DNA of 62,390 nucleotides from a virus: positions 1 to 62,390 of the IMG/VR virus record IMGVR_UViG_3300030688_000026; one strand, written 5' to 3'. Positions 14,619 to 23,039 of this stretch are shown here, one piece after another. The position numbers and the translations under genes were made by a program. The notes beneath the pieces were generated by a model that saw only the letters and a list, made by a program, of their open reading frames with translations, was not told the origin of the DNA and did no database searches. Position 1 is the first letter of the stretch. The number at the start of each line of letters is the position of its first letter.

Positions 14619-15515
14619 TTAACTAAGGTTCTGAAAATAAGTTCCAAATATATTTGAACCATCGAAGAAAAAGTAGTATAAATCACTCACTGCTCCAGTA
14701 GACATAGTAGGAGCAGTACCACCTGACCATAATATACCTGCTGTTTCCCAAGATACGGAGTGATTACTCGTAGTATTTGTTAATCTAACAGTTATAGTCT
14801 GACCAGATTTTTGATTACTGAAAGATATGCTTAAATCATCTACTAAAGTGAAAGAAAAACTATTACTAATAGACCAATCGATATTAGTTGTACCTAAGCT
14901 TTCTACTAGAGAACTAGTTTCTGGTATTGAAGATATTATTTTCAAATTAGTTAAACCTGAACCATCTCCAACAAAACCTCCTAATTGTGAAGTTACACTT
15001 CCATCCTGATCTAGTAATAAAGTATTTTGTAAAGAATTAGAGCCATCTTGTACAACTTGAAACTGTATAGCTCCTGGAGAACTAGAGTCTGAAATTGTAC
15101 CTGTACTAGAGGCTTGAAACACTATATTACTAAAAATATTGTAGTAGGTACTACAATAACCTAAAGAAAGAGTATTTCCTAGAGACATTCCATTTGTAAC
15201 GGCTCCATCAACTGTAGTGTCACTATTAGACCTACTAAAAATTACAGTTGATGGCGAAACAGTAGAATTTCTAAGATATATTTGTAAGGCTTGATCTCCT
15301 TCTCCTATTTGTGAAGTTTTAGATTGTGAATTATAACTTGCACCCGCTACAATAATGCCAGAAGTATTACTTCCAGCATTTCCAAAAATAGTAGGATCCT
15401 CGAAAGTCTTTTCTCCTGCAAAAGACTGCGTAGAAGTATTAACTATTCCAGAATCTGTAGCTGAAGCCGAATCACTTTTTAAAATTACACTAGATTCATA
15501 GCTTACTAAACTCAT
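14619..15515 (-). CDS. Tail fibre-like protein
   Basis: 298 residues, Ser/Thr/Gly/Asn-rich and almost entirely beta. NTSTQSFAGEKTFEDPTIF resembles the turn that starts many T4-like fibre shafts (TQSFSGDKTF type), and FVGDGSGLTNLKI near residue 185 is the standard fibre GDGSGLTNL repeat. The C-terminal 100 residues form a separate beta domain. RBS TGAGGATTAA. Role in host adsorption is inferred. Confidence 0.7.
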   Translation of the reverse strand: MSLVSYESSVILKSDSASATDSGIVNTSTQSFAGEKTFEDPTIFGNAGSNTSGIIVAGASYNSQSKTSQIGEGDQALQIYLRNSTVSPSTVIFSRSNSDTTVDGAVTNGMSLGNTLSLGYCSTYYNIFSNIVFQASSTGTISDSSSPGAIQFQVVQDGSNSLQNTLLLDQDGSVTSQLGGFVGDGSGLTNLKIISSIPETSSLVESLGTTNIDWSISNSFSFTLVDDLSISFSNQKSGQTITVRLTNTTSNHSVSWETAGILWSGGTAPTMSTGAVSDLYYFFFDGSNIFGTYFQNLS

Positions 15516-15534
15516 AAATTAATCCTCAAAAATG

Positions 15535-17304
15535 TTAATACTGGTAAGTTCCAGATAAGTAAACAGTTAAACCACTAAATGAGGCATTAGTTAATTGTAC
15601 ACAATTTTGCCCACAAAGATATATTACATTAGTTTCATCAGTAATCCCAGCTACAATTGAGATACCTCCTGAACCTAAACCTCCTGTGGAAGCAAAACCG
15701 CTAACCATAGCATATGTAGAACCTATAATTCCTCCAGCATCATACGAAGGTATTGGGGAAGGTAAAACTACTTGAGCTAAACTAGTATCCGTTGTTGTAG
15801 GGTAAGTTATAGAGCATGAAAATGTAACTTGATTTGGAGTTTGAGAGTATAATCCTTGAGTTGAAATAAATGTTAACTCACCAGAAGAACCATCTACAGG
15901 AGCAAAAGTTGCATTTTTAACATAATTATTAAGACTAATTGTTCCAGAATCTATAGATATTGAAGTACCATCAGGTTCAACTACACCTAAATTACCTGTA
16001 GTAGCAGTATCTACACTGATAACATTACTGCCTGAAATTTGAATTGGAGCAGTACCTGTGTAAGTGCTAGTAATAGCGAATCTAGTTAAAACAGTAGCAG
16101 CAGTACCTACATCTGGAGCTGAATTACAAATCCAACCAGTTCCACCATAAGTAGTTCCATTAATTATAGTGGTAATTGATCCTGTTTCTGAAGAACCAAA
16201 AGCAAAGTCTGAAGTTCTTGTTAGAGTATATGCAGTAGCTGTAACACCTGATGCTAAGTAGATACCATTAGCTACATTTGCACCTCCTGAAGTTTCAGAG
16301 GTTAGCAAAACTCTATCTCCGTTTTGTACTATATACCCATCAGTATTTAACTGAGTTACAGTAGTACCTGTAATAACAGAAGTTTCATCATAAGTTCCAC
16401 CTGTAGCAGAGGTAAATACTACTGCACATGGATTTTTTACTTCTAAACCAGTTATCGCTGAATAAATATCTCCAAGTGCAGTATTTAATTCTGTACTGTT
16501 AACTGCTCCACCAGTAGGACTAGTAACATAAGTACTGCCAGATATAACTCCCGTAGGTAATGTACCACTAAAAGAGATGTTGCCTGGAGTTGATCCATCC
16601 GTAACTAGAACTGAATTAGTAACATTAGCAATAAAATTTGTGGTATTAGAAGCTGTTTGTACTAAAAGTTCTTGAGCTGAACCACCAGAAAGATTAGTAG
16701 CAGTTGAAGCATTACCTGTTGTATCTTGATTAAGTACAGGAAAATCTGCAGCAGTAGCTGCTGATATTGCTCCAGTTACAGAGTTACCTAAGAGAATCCC
16801 AGTAACATCCGTAGACAAAGTAATAGCAGGAGTAGTAGTAGCATTTTCTACAGAACCAGAAAAGCCATTAGAATTAACTACACTCACAGTAGTTACAGTA
16901 CCACTTGAGTTCCCAGCTATTGAAACTGTATTAAAAACCCCATTACTCGTGCTTACATCTACACATACTATATATAGAGTAACTCCAGCAGCTACCTCTA
17001 CAAAACTAGTAGTACCATCATTTAAATATACTGTTATTGCAGCGCTTGAGTTATTATAGAACTGGAAAGTATATTTGTCAAAAAGTGTAGTAGCATTAGG
17101 AAGATGTACATCAATAGCAGTAGATCCTGAAAATTTTTGTAATAATAAACTTTCATTTGTTAAAATATAAGGATTAGCAGAGCTATCTGTATCTATAAGA
17201 TCTATATTTTGTAAATTTAAATTTACTGCTGTAGATACAGTGTTCAAATCACTAAACTCTACTACTGTAGGTAGAGAAGTACCTAATTCTATTAAATTAG
17301 CCAT
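15535..17304 (-). CDS. Receptor-binding/fibre protein, shared C-terminal module (type B N-terminus)
   Basis: 589 residues. N-terminal 130 residues (SLLLQKFSGSTAIDVHLPNA onwards) match those of the 20251 gene and form type B. The middle is a long Ser/Thr/Gly beta shaft (STATNLSGGSAQELLVQTAS). The last 120 residues (FAPVDGSSGELTFISTQGLY, then TYPTTTDTSLAQVVL to FSGLTVYLSGTYQY) form the module shared by five genes in this cluster. RBS AAAGGAAAATAAAA. Likely a trimeric fibre or tip; receptor unknown. Confidence 0.75.
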   Translation of the reverse strand: MANLIELGTSLPTVVEFSDLNTVSTAVNLNLQNIDLIDTDSSANPYILTNESLLLQKFSGSTAIDVHLPNATTLFDKYTFQFYNNSSAAITVYLNDGTTSFVEVAAGVTLYIVCVDVSTSNGVFNTVSIAGNSSGTVTTVSVVNSNGFSGSVENATTTPAITLSTDVTGILLGNSVTGAISAATAADFPVLNQDTTGNASTATNLSGGSAQELLVQTASNTTNFIANVTNSVLVTDGSTPGNISFSGTLPTGVISGSTYVTSPTGGAVNSTELNTALGDIYSAITGLEVKNPCAVVFTSATGGTYDETSVITGTTVTQLNTDGYIVQNGDRVLLTSETSGGANVANGIYLASGVTATAYTLTRTSDFAFGSSETGSITTIINGTTYGGTGWICNSAPDVGTAATVLTRFAITSTYTGTAPIQISGSNVISVDTATTGNLGVVEPDGTSISIDSGTISLNNYVKNATFAPVDGSSGELTFISTQGLYSQTPNQVTFSCSITYPTTTDTSLAQVVLPSPIPSYDAGGIIGSTYAMVSGFASTGGLGSGGISIVAGITDETNVIYLCGQNCVQLTNASFSGLTVYLSGTYQY

Positions 17305-17324
17305 TTTTATTTTCCTTTATAAAA

Positions 17325-18506
17325 TTATGCAGAAGCATAAACAAGTTGGTTAACATAGATGGTAATTCCAGATAAATCTGAATTAGTCAGTTGAACACCT
17401 ATATCTGTTGCATTATAAAATGTGAGTCTGTTAGTTCCACCTATTATTTTTACTATATAATTAACTCCAGCAGCAGAGCTAGGTATTAAGAAAGACATCG
17501 CCTTATATGTATTAGGTACTCCTGATAGTGTAACTGAAGCAGCATTTGAATCAGAAGTTGTAGGGTAGGTAAAACTTACATTTGCAAAAACTATGCTTCC
17601 AATAGTGTTATACACAGAATTTTGAAAAGAGAAAGTTAAACCTGCAGCAGAAGCATCGGCTACATTGAATGAATTACTTACACTAGGTAATGTAATTCCA
17701 TCAATTTGGTCTTGAATATTAGAACTAGCACCTGACAAATATTGAAATTCAGTATTACCTACAGAACCATCAGCAATTTTACTTGCATCAATTCCTGTAG
17801 GTAATACTGAATTTAAAAGTAATCCTGTCGAATCAAGACCAGCAACTCCATTAACAACATTAAAATAATAACTCACTAAAGCTATTTGGTATGTATTTTG
17901 ATTTCCTTGATTTACTGAAGTAGTAAAAAATAAAGCACAACCCCCAGCGGGTATTGCAATTTGTGTAGCACTTGAATTTGCGTATGGAGTAGAACCAGTA
18001 ATACTACCTGAACCAGTTTTAGATAAAATTACTGCACTACCAGAAGTATTATTTACTATATATAAATTACCAGCTGCATCAGTAATTGGGGGTATTTGTG
18101 CTGCTAATAGTGCTGTAATAGTTTGTGAAGATGCTGTATTTATAATATGTTGTGTAGCAGTAGCTTCTATATCTAAATTAATAGTTTGAGTTCCAACGTT
18201 ATAACTTTGACTTACCTGATTAATAGTTCCATTTGTTGAAGTTAAGTTGATGGAAGTAGCTCCACTACCAGAACCTCCAGAACTTATAGCAGTCCAAGCT
18301 TCGTCAGAATTTGGAGTAACTCCTAAAGTTGGTTGTAAGTAAGAATTAGTTTCCTCATCGAATGTATAATTACAAACATAAGTTATGTTATTAAAGATTA
18401 CAGTAGGACAAAGAACTTCTGTACCGTTTTCACTTGTTCTCACTGCATATTGGAATTCAGAATCCCAAGTTCCTAAGAAGTTCTGTACTAAATTTGTTGT
18501 TGACAT
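17325..18506 (-). CDS. Receptor-binding/fibre protein, shared C-terminal module (type A N-terminus)
   Basis: 393 residues, the shortest of the five paralogues. Residues 1-95 (LVQNFLGTWDSEFQYAVRTS, then CPTVIFNNITYVCNY and PNSDEAWTAISSGG) are nearly the same as in 21505-23022, and resemble a carbohydrate-binding module of the CBM5/12 kind (W, then Y, then NNITYVC). The C-terminus (FNVADASAAGLTFSFQNSVY ... LSGITIYVNQLVYASA) is the shared tip module. 95- and 62-bp DNA blocks are identical to the other copy. Confidence 0.75.
   Translation of the reverse strand: MSTTNLVQNFLGTWDSEFQYAVRTSENGTEVLCPTVIFNNITYVCNYTFDEETNSYLQPTLGVTPNSDEAWTAISSGGSGSGATSINLTSTNGTINQVSQSYNVGTQTINLDIEATATQHIINTASSQTITALLAAQIPPITDAAGNLYIVNNTSGSAVILSKTGSGSITGSTPYANSSATQIAIPAGGCALFFTTSVNQGNQNTYQIALVSYYFNVVNGVAGLDSTGLLLNSVLPTGIDASKIADGSVGNTEFQYLSGASSNIQDQIDGITLPSVSNSFNVADASAAGLTFSFQNSVYNTIGSIVFANVSFTYPTTSDSNAASVTLSGVPNTYKAMSFLIPSSAAGVNYIVKIIGGTNRLTFYNATDIGVQLTNSDLSGITIYVNQLVYASA
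18256..18350 (-). repeat. 95-bp exact direct repeat, copy 1 (other copy 22772-22866)
   Basis: Identical over 95 bases to 22772-22866 in the same orientation, inside the type A fibre N-terminus. The flanking codons have diverged, so identity is maintained in blocks, as expected from gene conversion or recent duplication. Confidence 0.9.
18445..18506 (-). repeat. 62-bp exact direct repeat, copy 1 (other copy 22961-23022)
   Basis: The first 62 bases of the two type A fibre genes, counted from the ATG, are identical. They end together with the start codon, so the shared DNA covers the attachment N-terminus. Confidence 0.9.
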
Positions 18507-18542
18507 ATGATTTCCTTATGTTATTAAAAAGTTATTAAATAT

Positions 18543-20225
18543 TTAAGCTGAGGCATAAACTAATTGAGAAATTAAAAGATTAATTCCTGACAAATCTTGA
18601 TTTGTAATTGGATCTCCTGTGGCTGCATCTACTATGGTAATCACTCTACTTCCCAAGGCTAATTGTCCTTGGTAAGCTATGCCTGGAGTTGAGCTAGAGA
18701 TTAAAAAAGATTCAGCACGATAAGTATAAGGAAGACCATCTAAAGCAAAAGATGCTGGAGATGTATTAGTGTTCGTTGGGTAAAGAAAATTCATATTAAC
18801 AAATACCATATTTCCAATTATATTATATATGCTTCCTTGATTAGTCAGAGTTAAAAATGAACCAGAAGCATCAATGGGAGAAAAGTCTGTACTAGTACTT
18901 GGTAAAACTGGCAGAGTTGTAAGCAATTGTGTACCTGCAGAATCAATAGAGCCTACCACTTGACCTGGTGTAGCTACTATAGGTTTCACTGTAACTGAAT
19001 TACCATCTGATAATGTTAAAATCCAGTCTGAAGTTGCAGATTGTGTTAAAGTTATAGAATTACCCGTAGGTCCAACTTGTAAGAAATTTTCAGTATCTGT
19101 TATTTGAACAGATGTAAAAGTAGGGGTATCAGGATAAGTTAAAACTCCACTATTTAAAAGTATAGAATAAGTTGTATTAGGTGTCAAAGTGGTTATAATC
19201 GCACTACCATTACCTGGTACAGTAATATTAGTTGAAGTACAATTAGCCCATGCGCTATACCCTAAAAATAATCCTGTTAAGTTGATTGGATTAGTATTAA
19301 CATTAATAAATTGATACATATTTCCTAATTGATCAACAATATTTCCAGTATCAAGTAAATCTGAAATGTCTTGATTTGTTGAAAGATCTGAAAAAACTGT
19401 AAGACCAGAAGAATTACTAACTGCATTTATTTGGTAATCATTAGCATCACCAGCTCCTAATGCGGTAGTTGTAAAAATTGCAACTCCACCTAAAGGTATT
19501 TGCAAACTATTTTCAGTACAATTTGTAAAACCACCGAAGCCATCAAATATTCCAGTAGAAGTAGTAGTCAAATTAATTGCTGGAGTTCCTAAATTATTTA
19601 CTACATACACGTTACCTACAGCATCCGTAATAGCTGTACTTTGAGAAGCCAATAAGCCAGCAATAGTTTGACTAGTAGTTGTTGTCAAGATATAAGTTTT
19701 TTGTAAAGAAGAACTCAAAGAATTAATTTGATAAGAAGTATTAGGGACTACAGTAGATACTAAAGCTACGGCACTTGGAGGGATAGTTATACTAGTACCA
19801 GTACAATCTGTAAAACCATCATAACCAAAAATTTGTGTGGCTGTTAAAGTAATAGGGAAAGAACTTGTATTATTTATAGCATATCCGTTACCATTCTGAT
19901 CTGTGTATGAACTTTCATTTATTAAATCAGATATAGTACCACTAGTAGTAGAAGATATAGATTGTATACCACTTACTCCAGAACCACCAGTTCCTCCAAT
20001 AACACTCCAAGCATTATCTAAATTAGGAGTAATTCCCAGAGTAGGTTGACGATATGAATTAGTATCCTCATTGTATGTATAATTACATACATAAGTTGTT
20101 CCATTATAAACTACTGTAGGACATAGTACTTCTGTACCAGAGTCATTTGTTCTTACAGCATAAAGTTCATCAGAAGACCAATTTCCCAAGAAATTTTGTA
20201 CTAAATTATAAGCTTTATTAGACAT
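18543..20225 (-). CDS. Receptor-binding/fibre protein, shared C-terminal module (type A N-terminus, diverged)
   Basis: 560 residues. The type A N-terminus (LVQNFLGNWSSDELYAVRTN and YNGTTYVCNY) is diverged at DNA level from the two near-identical copies. The middle contains tandem beta units of about 60-70 residues (each with a NxYxxNN...GxxxCT...PxxxxAxxxT pattern) that recur in the 21505 gene. The C-terminus carries the shared tip (FSPIDASGSFLTLTNQGSIY to LSGINLLISQLVYASA). RBS AAGGATAATTTA. Confidence 0.75.
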   Translation of the reverse strand: MSNKAYNLVQNFLGNWSSDELYAVRTNDSGTEVLCPTVVYNGTTYVCNYTYNEDTNSYRQPTLGITPNLDNAWSVIGGTGGSGVSGIQSISSTTSGTISDLINESSYTDQNGNGYAINNTSSFPITLTATQIFGYDGFTDCTGTSITIPPSAVALVSTVVPNTSYQINSLSSSLQKTYILTTTTSQTIAGLLASQSTAITDAVGNVYVVNNLGTPAINLTTTSTGIFDGFGGFTNCTENSLQIPLGGVAIFTTTALGAGDANDYQINAVSNSSGLTVFSDLSTNQDISDLLDTGNIVDQLGNMYQFINVNTNPINLTGLFLGYSAWANCTSTNITVPGNGSAIITTLTPNTTYSILLNSGVLTYPDTPTFTSVQITDTENFLQVGPTGNSITLTQSATSDWILTLSDGNSVTVKPIVATPGQVVGSIDSAGTQLLTTLPVLPSTSTDFSPIDASGSFLTLTNQGSIYNIIGNMVFVNMNFLYPTNTNTSPASFALDGLPYTYRAESFLISSSTPGIAYQGQLALGSRVITIVDAATGDPITNQDLSGINLLISQLVYASA

Positions 20226-20250
20226 TAAATTATCCTTATTGTTTAAAATT

Positions 20251-21384
20251 TTAAATTAAATAACTTCCACTTAGAAAAATATTAGAGCCTTCTAAGAGTT
20301 CGTTAGTTATATTTTCTGTGTTCATTCCACATAGTATTATTGAATTTGTATTAGGTAAAATTTTGCCTAAGATACTAATACCTGAATCGGTATATCCAAG
20401 AATACTATTAATAGCTCCATTAGAGTTAGAATTAGGAAGAATACCTAGTCTGATACTAGCATTATTAGATCCTGCTAAACTTGGATACATAACTTGTAAA
20501 TTAAAATTAACTGTATTTAACTCAGTTGCGTAAATAGCTTTTATAACAGTTAAAGCTAATGACTCAGAAGAAGCATCAGAAGGAGTAAAAGTACCTTTAG
20601 AATAATTATTAACACTAATAACTCCAGAGTTATTATCTGTGATAGATTCGTTGTCACCTCTAGAAACTCCCAAACTAGAAGTAGAAGCTGAAGCTATTGA
20701 GACTTGAATATTTCCAGAAGAATCTATATTTAAGTTTGAGTTATTAGCTAAAGTTGCCGAAGTAGGGACTATTACAGCTCCTCTTGTTGTAGAAGTAGCT
20801 AAAGATAAAGTAGAAACTCCTAAGTTATTTAGAGTGAAACCTCCTGTTAAATTAACAGGATTGTATTTATTTGTAATAGAATTAAAAACTGGTAATTGTG
20901 CATTAGTAGCTGAAGTAGAATTAAAATCAGAGAGAGAAGTAGTACCAAAGTTAGTTACTACTCCATGGCTACCATTAATAGATATTACTCCTGGAGTACT
21001 TATACTAGTAAAATCCCAAGTACCATCACCTAAAGTAGGAGTAGAAATTAAAGTTAAGTAAGCTGTGGCAGCAGATAATATTTTATATCCACTGTAATCT
21101 GTACTATCATAGTAAATATTAACATTTCCAGTTGAGTTATTAATTACTTCAAATTGATAGTATTGATAGAGATCAAAAGCATTAGGCAATTGGACACTTT
21201 GATCTTCAGAACCTGTAAATACTAATTGTTGTCTACTATTAGAAGTAAGAATTAAAGTTTCTGAAGAGTTAAATGTAGAGTTATAATTCTGTAGAATACT
21301 ATTAATACCAGTATTAGAGGCATTAATGTCAGTTCCTTCTATTAGTACGGTTGAACCAATATTTGTATTTTGTAATTTTGACAT
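20251..21384 (-). CDS. Receptor-binding/fibre protein, shared C-terminal module (type B N-terminus)
   Basis: About 377 residues from the ATG at 21382-21384; an in-frame GTG three codons earlier is possible. The N-terminus is type B like the 15535 gene (SVQLPNAFDLYQYYQFEVIN corresponds to the HLPNATTLFDKYTFQFYN segment there). The C-terminus has the shared module (FTPSDASSESLALTVIKAIY to LEGSNIFLSGSYLI). The 111-base leader holds a strong terminator hairpin, so expression must use a start between hairpin and gene, or read-through. Confidence 0.72.
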   Translation of the reverse strand: MSKLQNTNIGSTVLIEGTDINASNTGINSILQNYNSTFNSSETLILTSNSRQQLVFTGSEDQSVQLPNAFDLYQYYQFEVINNSTGNVNIYYDSTDYSGYKILSAATAYLTLISTPTLGDGTWDFTSISTPGVISINGSHGVVTNFGTTSLSDFNSTSATNAQLPVFNSITNKYNPVNLTGGFTLNNLGVSTLSLATSTTRGAVIVPTSATLANNSNLNIDSSGNIQVSIASASTSSLGVSRGDNESITDNNSGVISVNNYSKGTFTPSDASSESLALTVIKAIYATELNTVNFNLQVMYPSLAGSNNASIRLGILPNSNSNGAINSILGYTDSGISILGKILPNTNSIILCGMNTENITNELLEGSNIFLSGSYLI

Positions 21385-21427
21385 ACTAATCACTTTTTAA
21401 ATAAAATTAAATAATTCAAAAAGATTT

Positions 21428-21460
21428 AGATGTTCTTTAAAACAAAAACAAAGAACATCT
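21428..21460 (-). terminator. Intrinsic terminator after the 21505-23022 fibre gene
   Basis: AGATGTTCTTT and AAAGAACATCT form an 11-bp perfect stem with an 11-base loop, followed on the minus strand by AAATCTTTTT. An AGACTTATTA motif abuts its upstream arm. Confidence 0.85.
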
Positions 21461-21504
21461 AATAAGTCTCTTTAGATTATAGTTAAATATAATATCTACC
21501 TAGA

Positions 21505-23022
21505 TTATGCAGTTAAATATTCGATTTGAGAAATTACTAAATTTTGTCCAGACAGTTGCTCATTAGTAACTGCTGTGCCTGTAGTTTCATCATAAATTGA
21601 AATTACATTACTAGTAGCTGATATTGTTCCAATATATGTAACAGTAGGCGCAGCTGTGAAAATAGTAAAAGTATTTACCAAAACAGCAAAATCTAATTCT
21701 GTTAATAAAAGGGCAGCATTAGCAGTTAATCCCGTTGTATCTGGATATGTAACATTAACAGTAGCAAAAACTAATGCGTCATTAATTTGTATATATTTTG
21801 AACCGTTATTAATAACAACAACTGTATCTGCCGAATTATTAGTAACAGTCAAAGCAGTACTAACAGTTGGAATTACAGGTAATGTTCCAGATGTTATAGC
21901 ACCATTTGTGTTAATACCTGTAACGTAATCGCCTGCGGCAACTGTGCTTGGCTGTACTGTAACTGTATTTGCATCTGGTAATGTAACTGTACGATTGGTA
22001 GTTGCATTACTACTAAATATACTTTGTGATAAATCAGCACCAATGGATAAAGCATTAGATGATTCAGTAATTGTCACAGTTGTAAAACTAGGAGTAGTTG
22101 GCAATGATAATCCTGCACTTGTAAGTACAATAGAATAGCTTGAATTTGCTACTGAAGTAAGTATTAAAGCACTACCATTACCAGGTATTTGCATAGTTGT
22201 AGCAGTACAATTTGCCCATGAATCGTAATTTGTAAAACTACTACTTATTGTAATAGCATTAGAATTAGTATTTACAATTTGATACATATTTTGAACTTTG
22301 TCTACTACGCTAAAATCAGTAAATATTGATGCTAAATTTCCACCTGCTAAAATACTTATTCCGTTAATATTAGAATTATTACTAACTCCTGTAATTTGAT
22401 AAGTATTAGCATTACCAGCACCTACAGATAAAGTTGCAAATATTCCAACACCTAATGGAGGTATTACTAAATCTGTACTACTACAATTAGCAAAACCACC
22501 ATAACCCAGAAATGAACCAGTTAAAGTTTTTGTTAATTTAGTATAATCATTTGAGGTATTAGTTACAATATATAAATTACCAACTTTATCAGTAATTGCG
22601 GGTATTTGAGCAGCTAATAATGCAACAACAGTTTGGCTAGTTCCAGTTTGTGCAAAGAACGTGCTTTGTGGGATACTTGCTTGTAAACCAAGGCTAAGAG
22701 TCTGCGTAGTTGCATTATATGATTGACTTGTTTGTGATACAGTTTCATTTGGTGATGTTATTATAAGAGATGTAGCTCCACTACCAGAACCTCCAGAACT
22801 TATAGCAGTCCAAGCTTCGTCAGAATTTGGAGTAACTCCTAAAGTTGGTTGTAAGTAAGAATTAGTGTTAGAATCATAACTGTAGTTACATACATAAGTT
22901 GTATTATTGTAAATTACTGTAGGACAAAGAACTTCTGTACCAGAGTCATTTGTTTGAACAGCATATTGGAATTCAGAATCCCAAGTTCCTAAGAAGTTCT
23001 GTACTAAATTTGTTGTTGACAT
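21505..23022 (-). CDS. Receptor-binding/fibre protein, shared C-terminal module (type A N-terminus)
   Basis: About 505 residues from the ATG at 23020-23022, chosen because GAAAGG precedes it and because homology to the 17325 gene starts exactly there; a longer frame to 23082 overlaps the previous gene. Type A N-terminus, two middle beta units like those of the 18543 gene, and the shared C-terminal tip (DALVFATVNVTYPDTTGLTA to LSGQNLVISQIEYLTA). The near-identical DNA with 17325-18506 suggests duplication. Confidence 0.75.
   Translation of the reverse strand: MSTTNLVQNFLGTWDSEFQYAVQTNDSGTEVLCPTVIYNNTTYVCNYSYDSNTNSYLQPTLGVTPNSDEAWTAISSGGSGSGATSLIITSPNETVSQTSQSYNATTQTLSLGLQASIPQSTFFAQTGTSQTVVALLAAQIPAITDKVGNLYIVTNTSNDYTKLTKTLTGSFLGYGGFANCSSTDLVIPPLGVGIFATLSVGAGNANTYQITGVSNNSNINGISILAGGNLASIFTDFSVVDKVQNMYQIVNTNSNAITISSSFTNYDSWANCTATTMQIPGNGSALILTSVANSSYSIVLTSAGLSLPTTPSFTTVTITESSNALSIGADLSQSIFSSNATTNRTVTLPDANTVTVQPSTVAAGDYVTGINTNGAITSGTLPVIPTVSTALTVTNNSADTVVVINNGSKYIQINDALVFATVNVTYPDTTGLTANAALLLTELDFAVLVNTFTIFTAAPTVTYIGTISATSNVISIYDETTGTAVTNEQLSGQNLVISQIEYLTA
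22772..22866 (-). repeat. 95-bp exact direct repeat, copy 2
   Basis: Same 95 bases as 18256-18350. The two copies are about 4.5 kb apart in direct orientation, so recombination between them would delete or swap fibre genes. Confidence 0.9.
22961..23022 (-). repeat. 62-bp exact direct repeat, copy 2
   Basis: Same 62 bases as 18445-18506, starting at the ATG of the fibre gene. Confidence 0.9.
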
Positions 23023-23039
23023 TATATACCTTTCATTAT

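Noticed and set aside
20318-22138. Several antisense open frames of 60-115 codons over the fibre genes and elsewhere
   Set aside because: They mirror the repetitive codon pattern of real genes on the other strand and lack ribosome sites.
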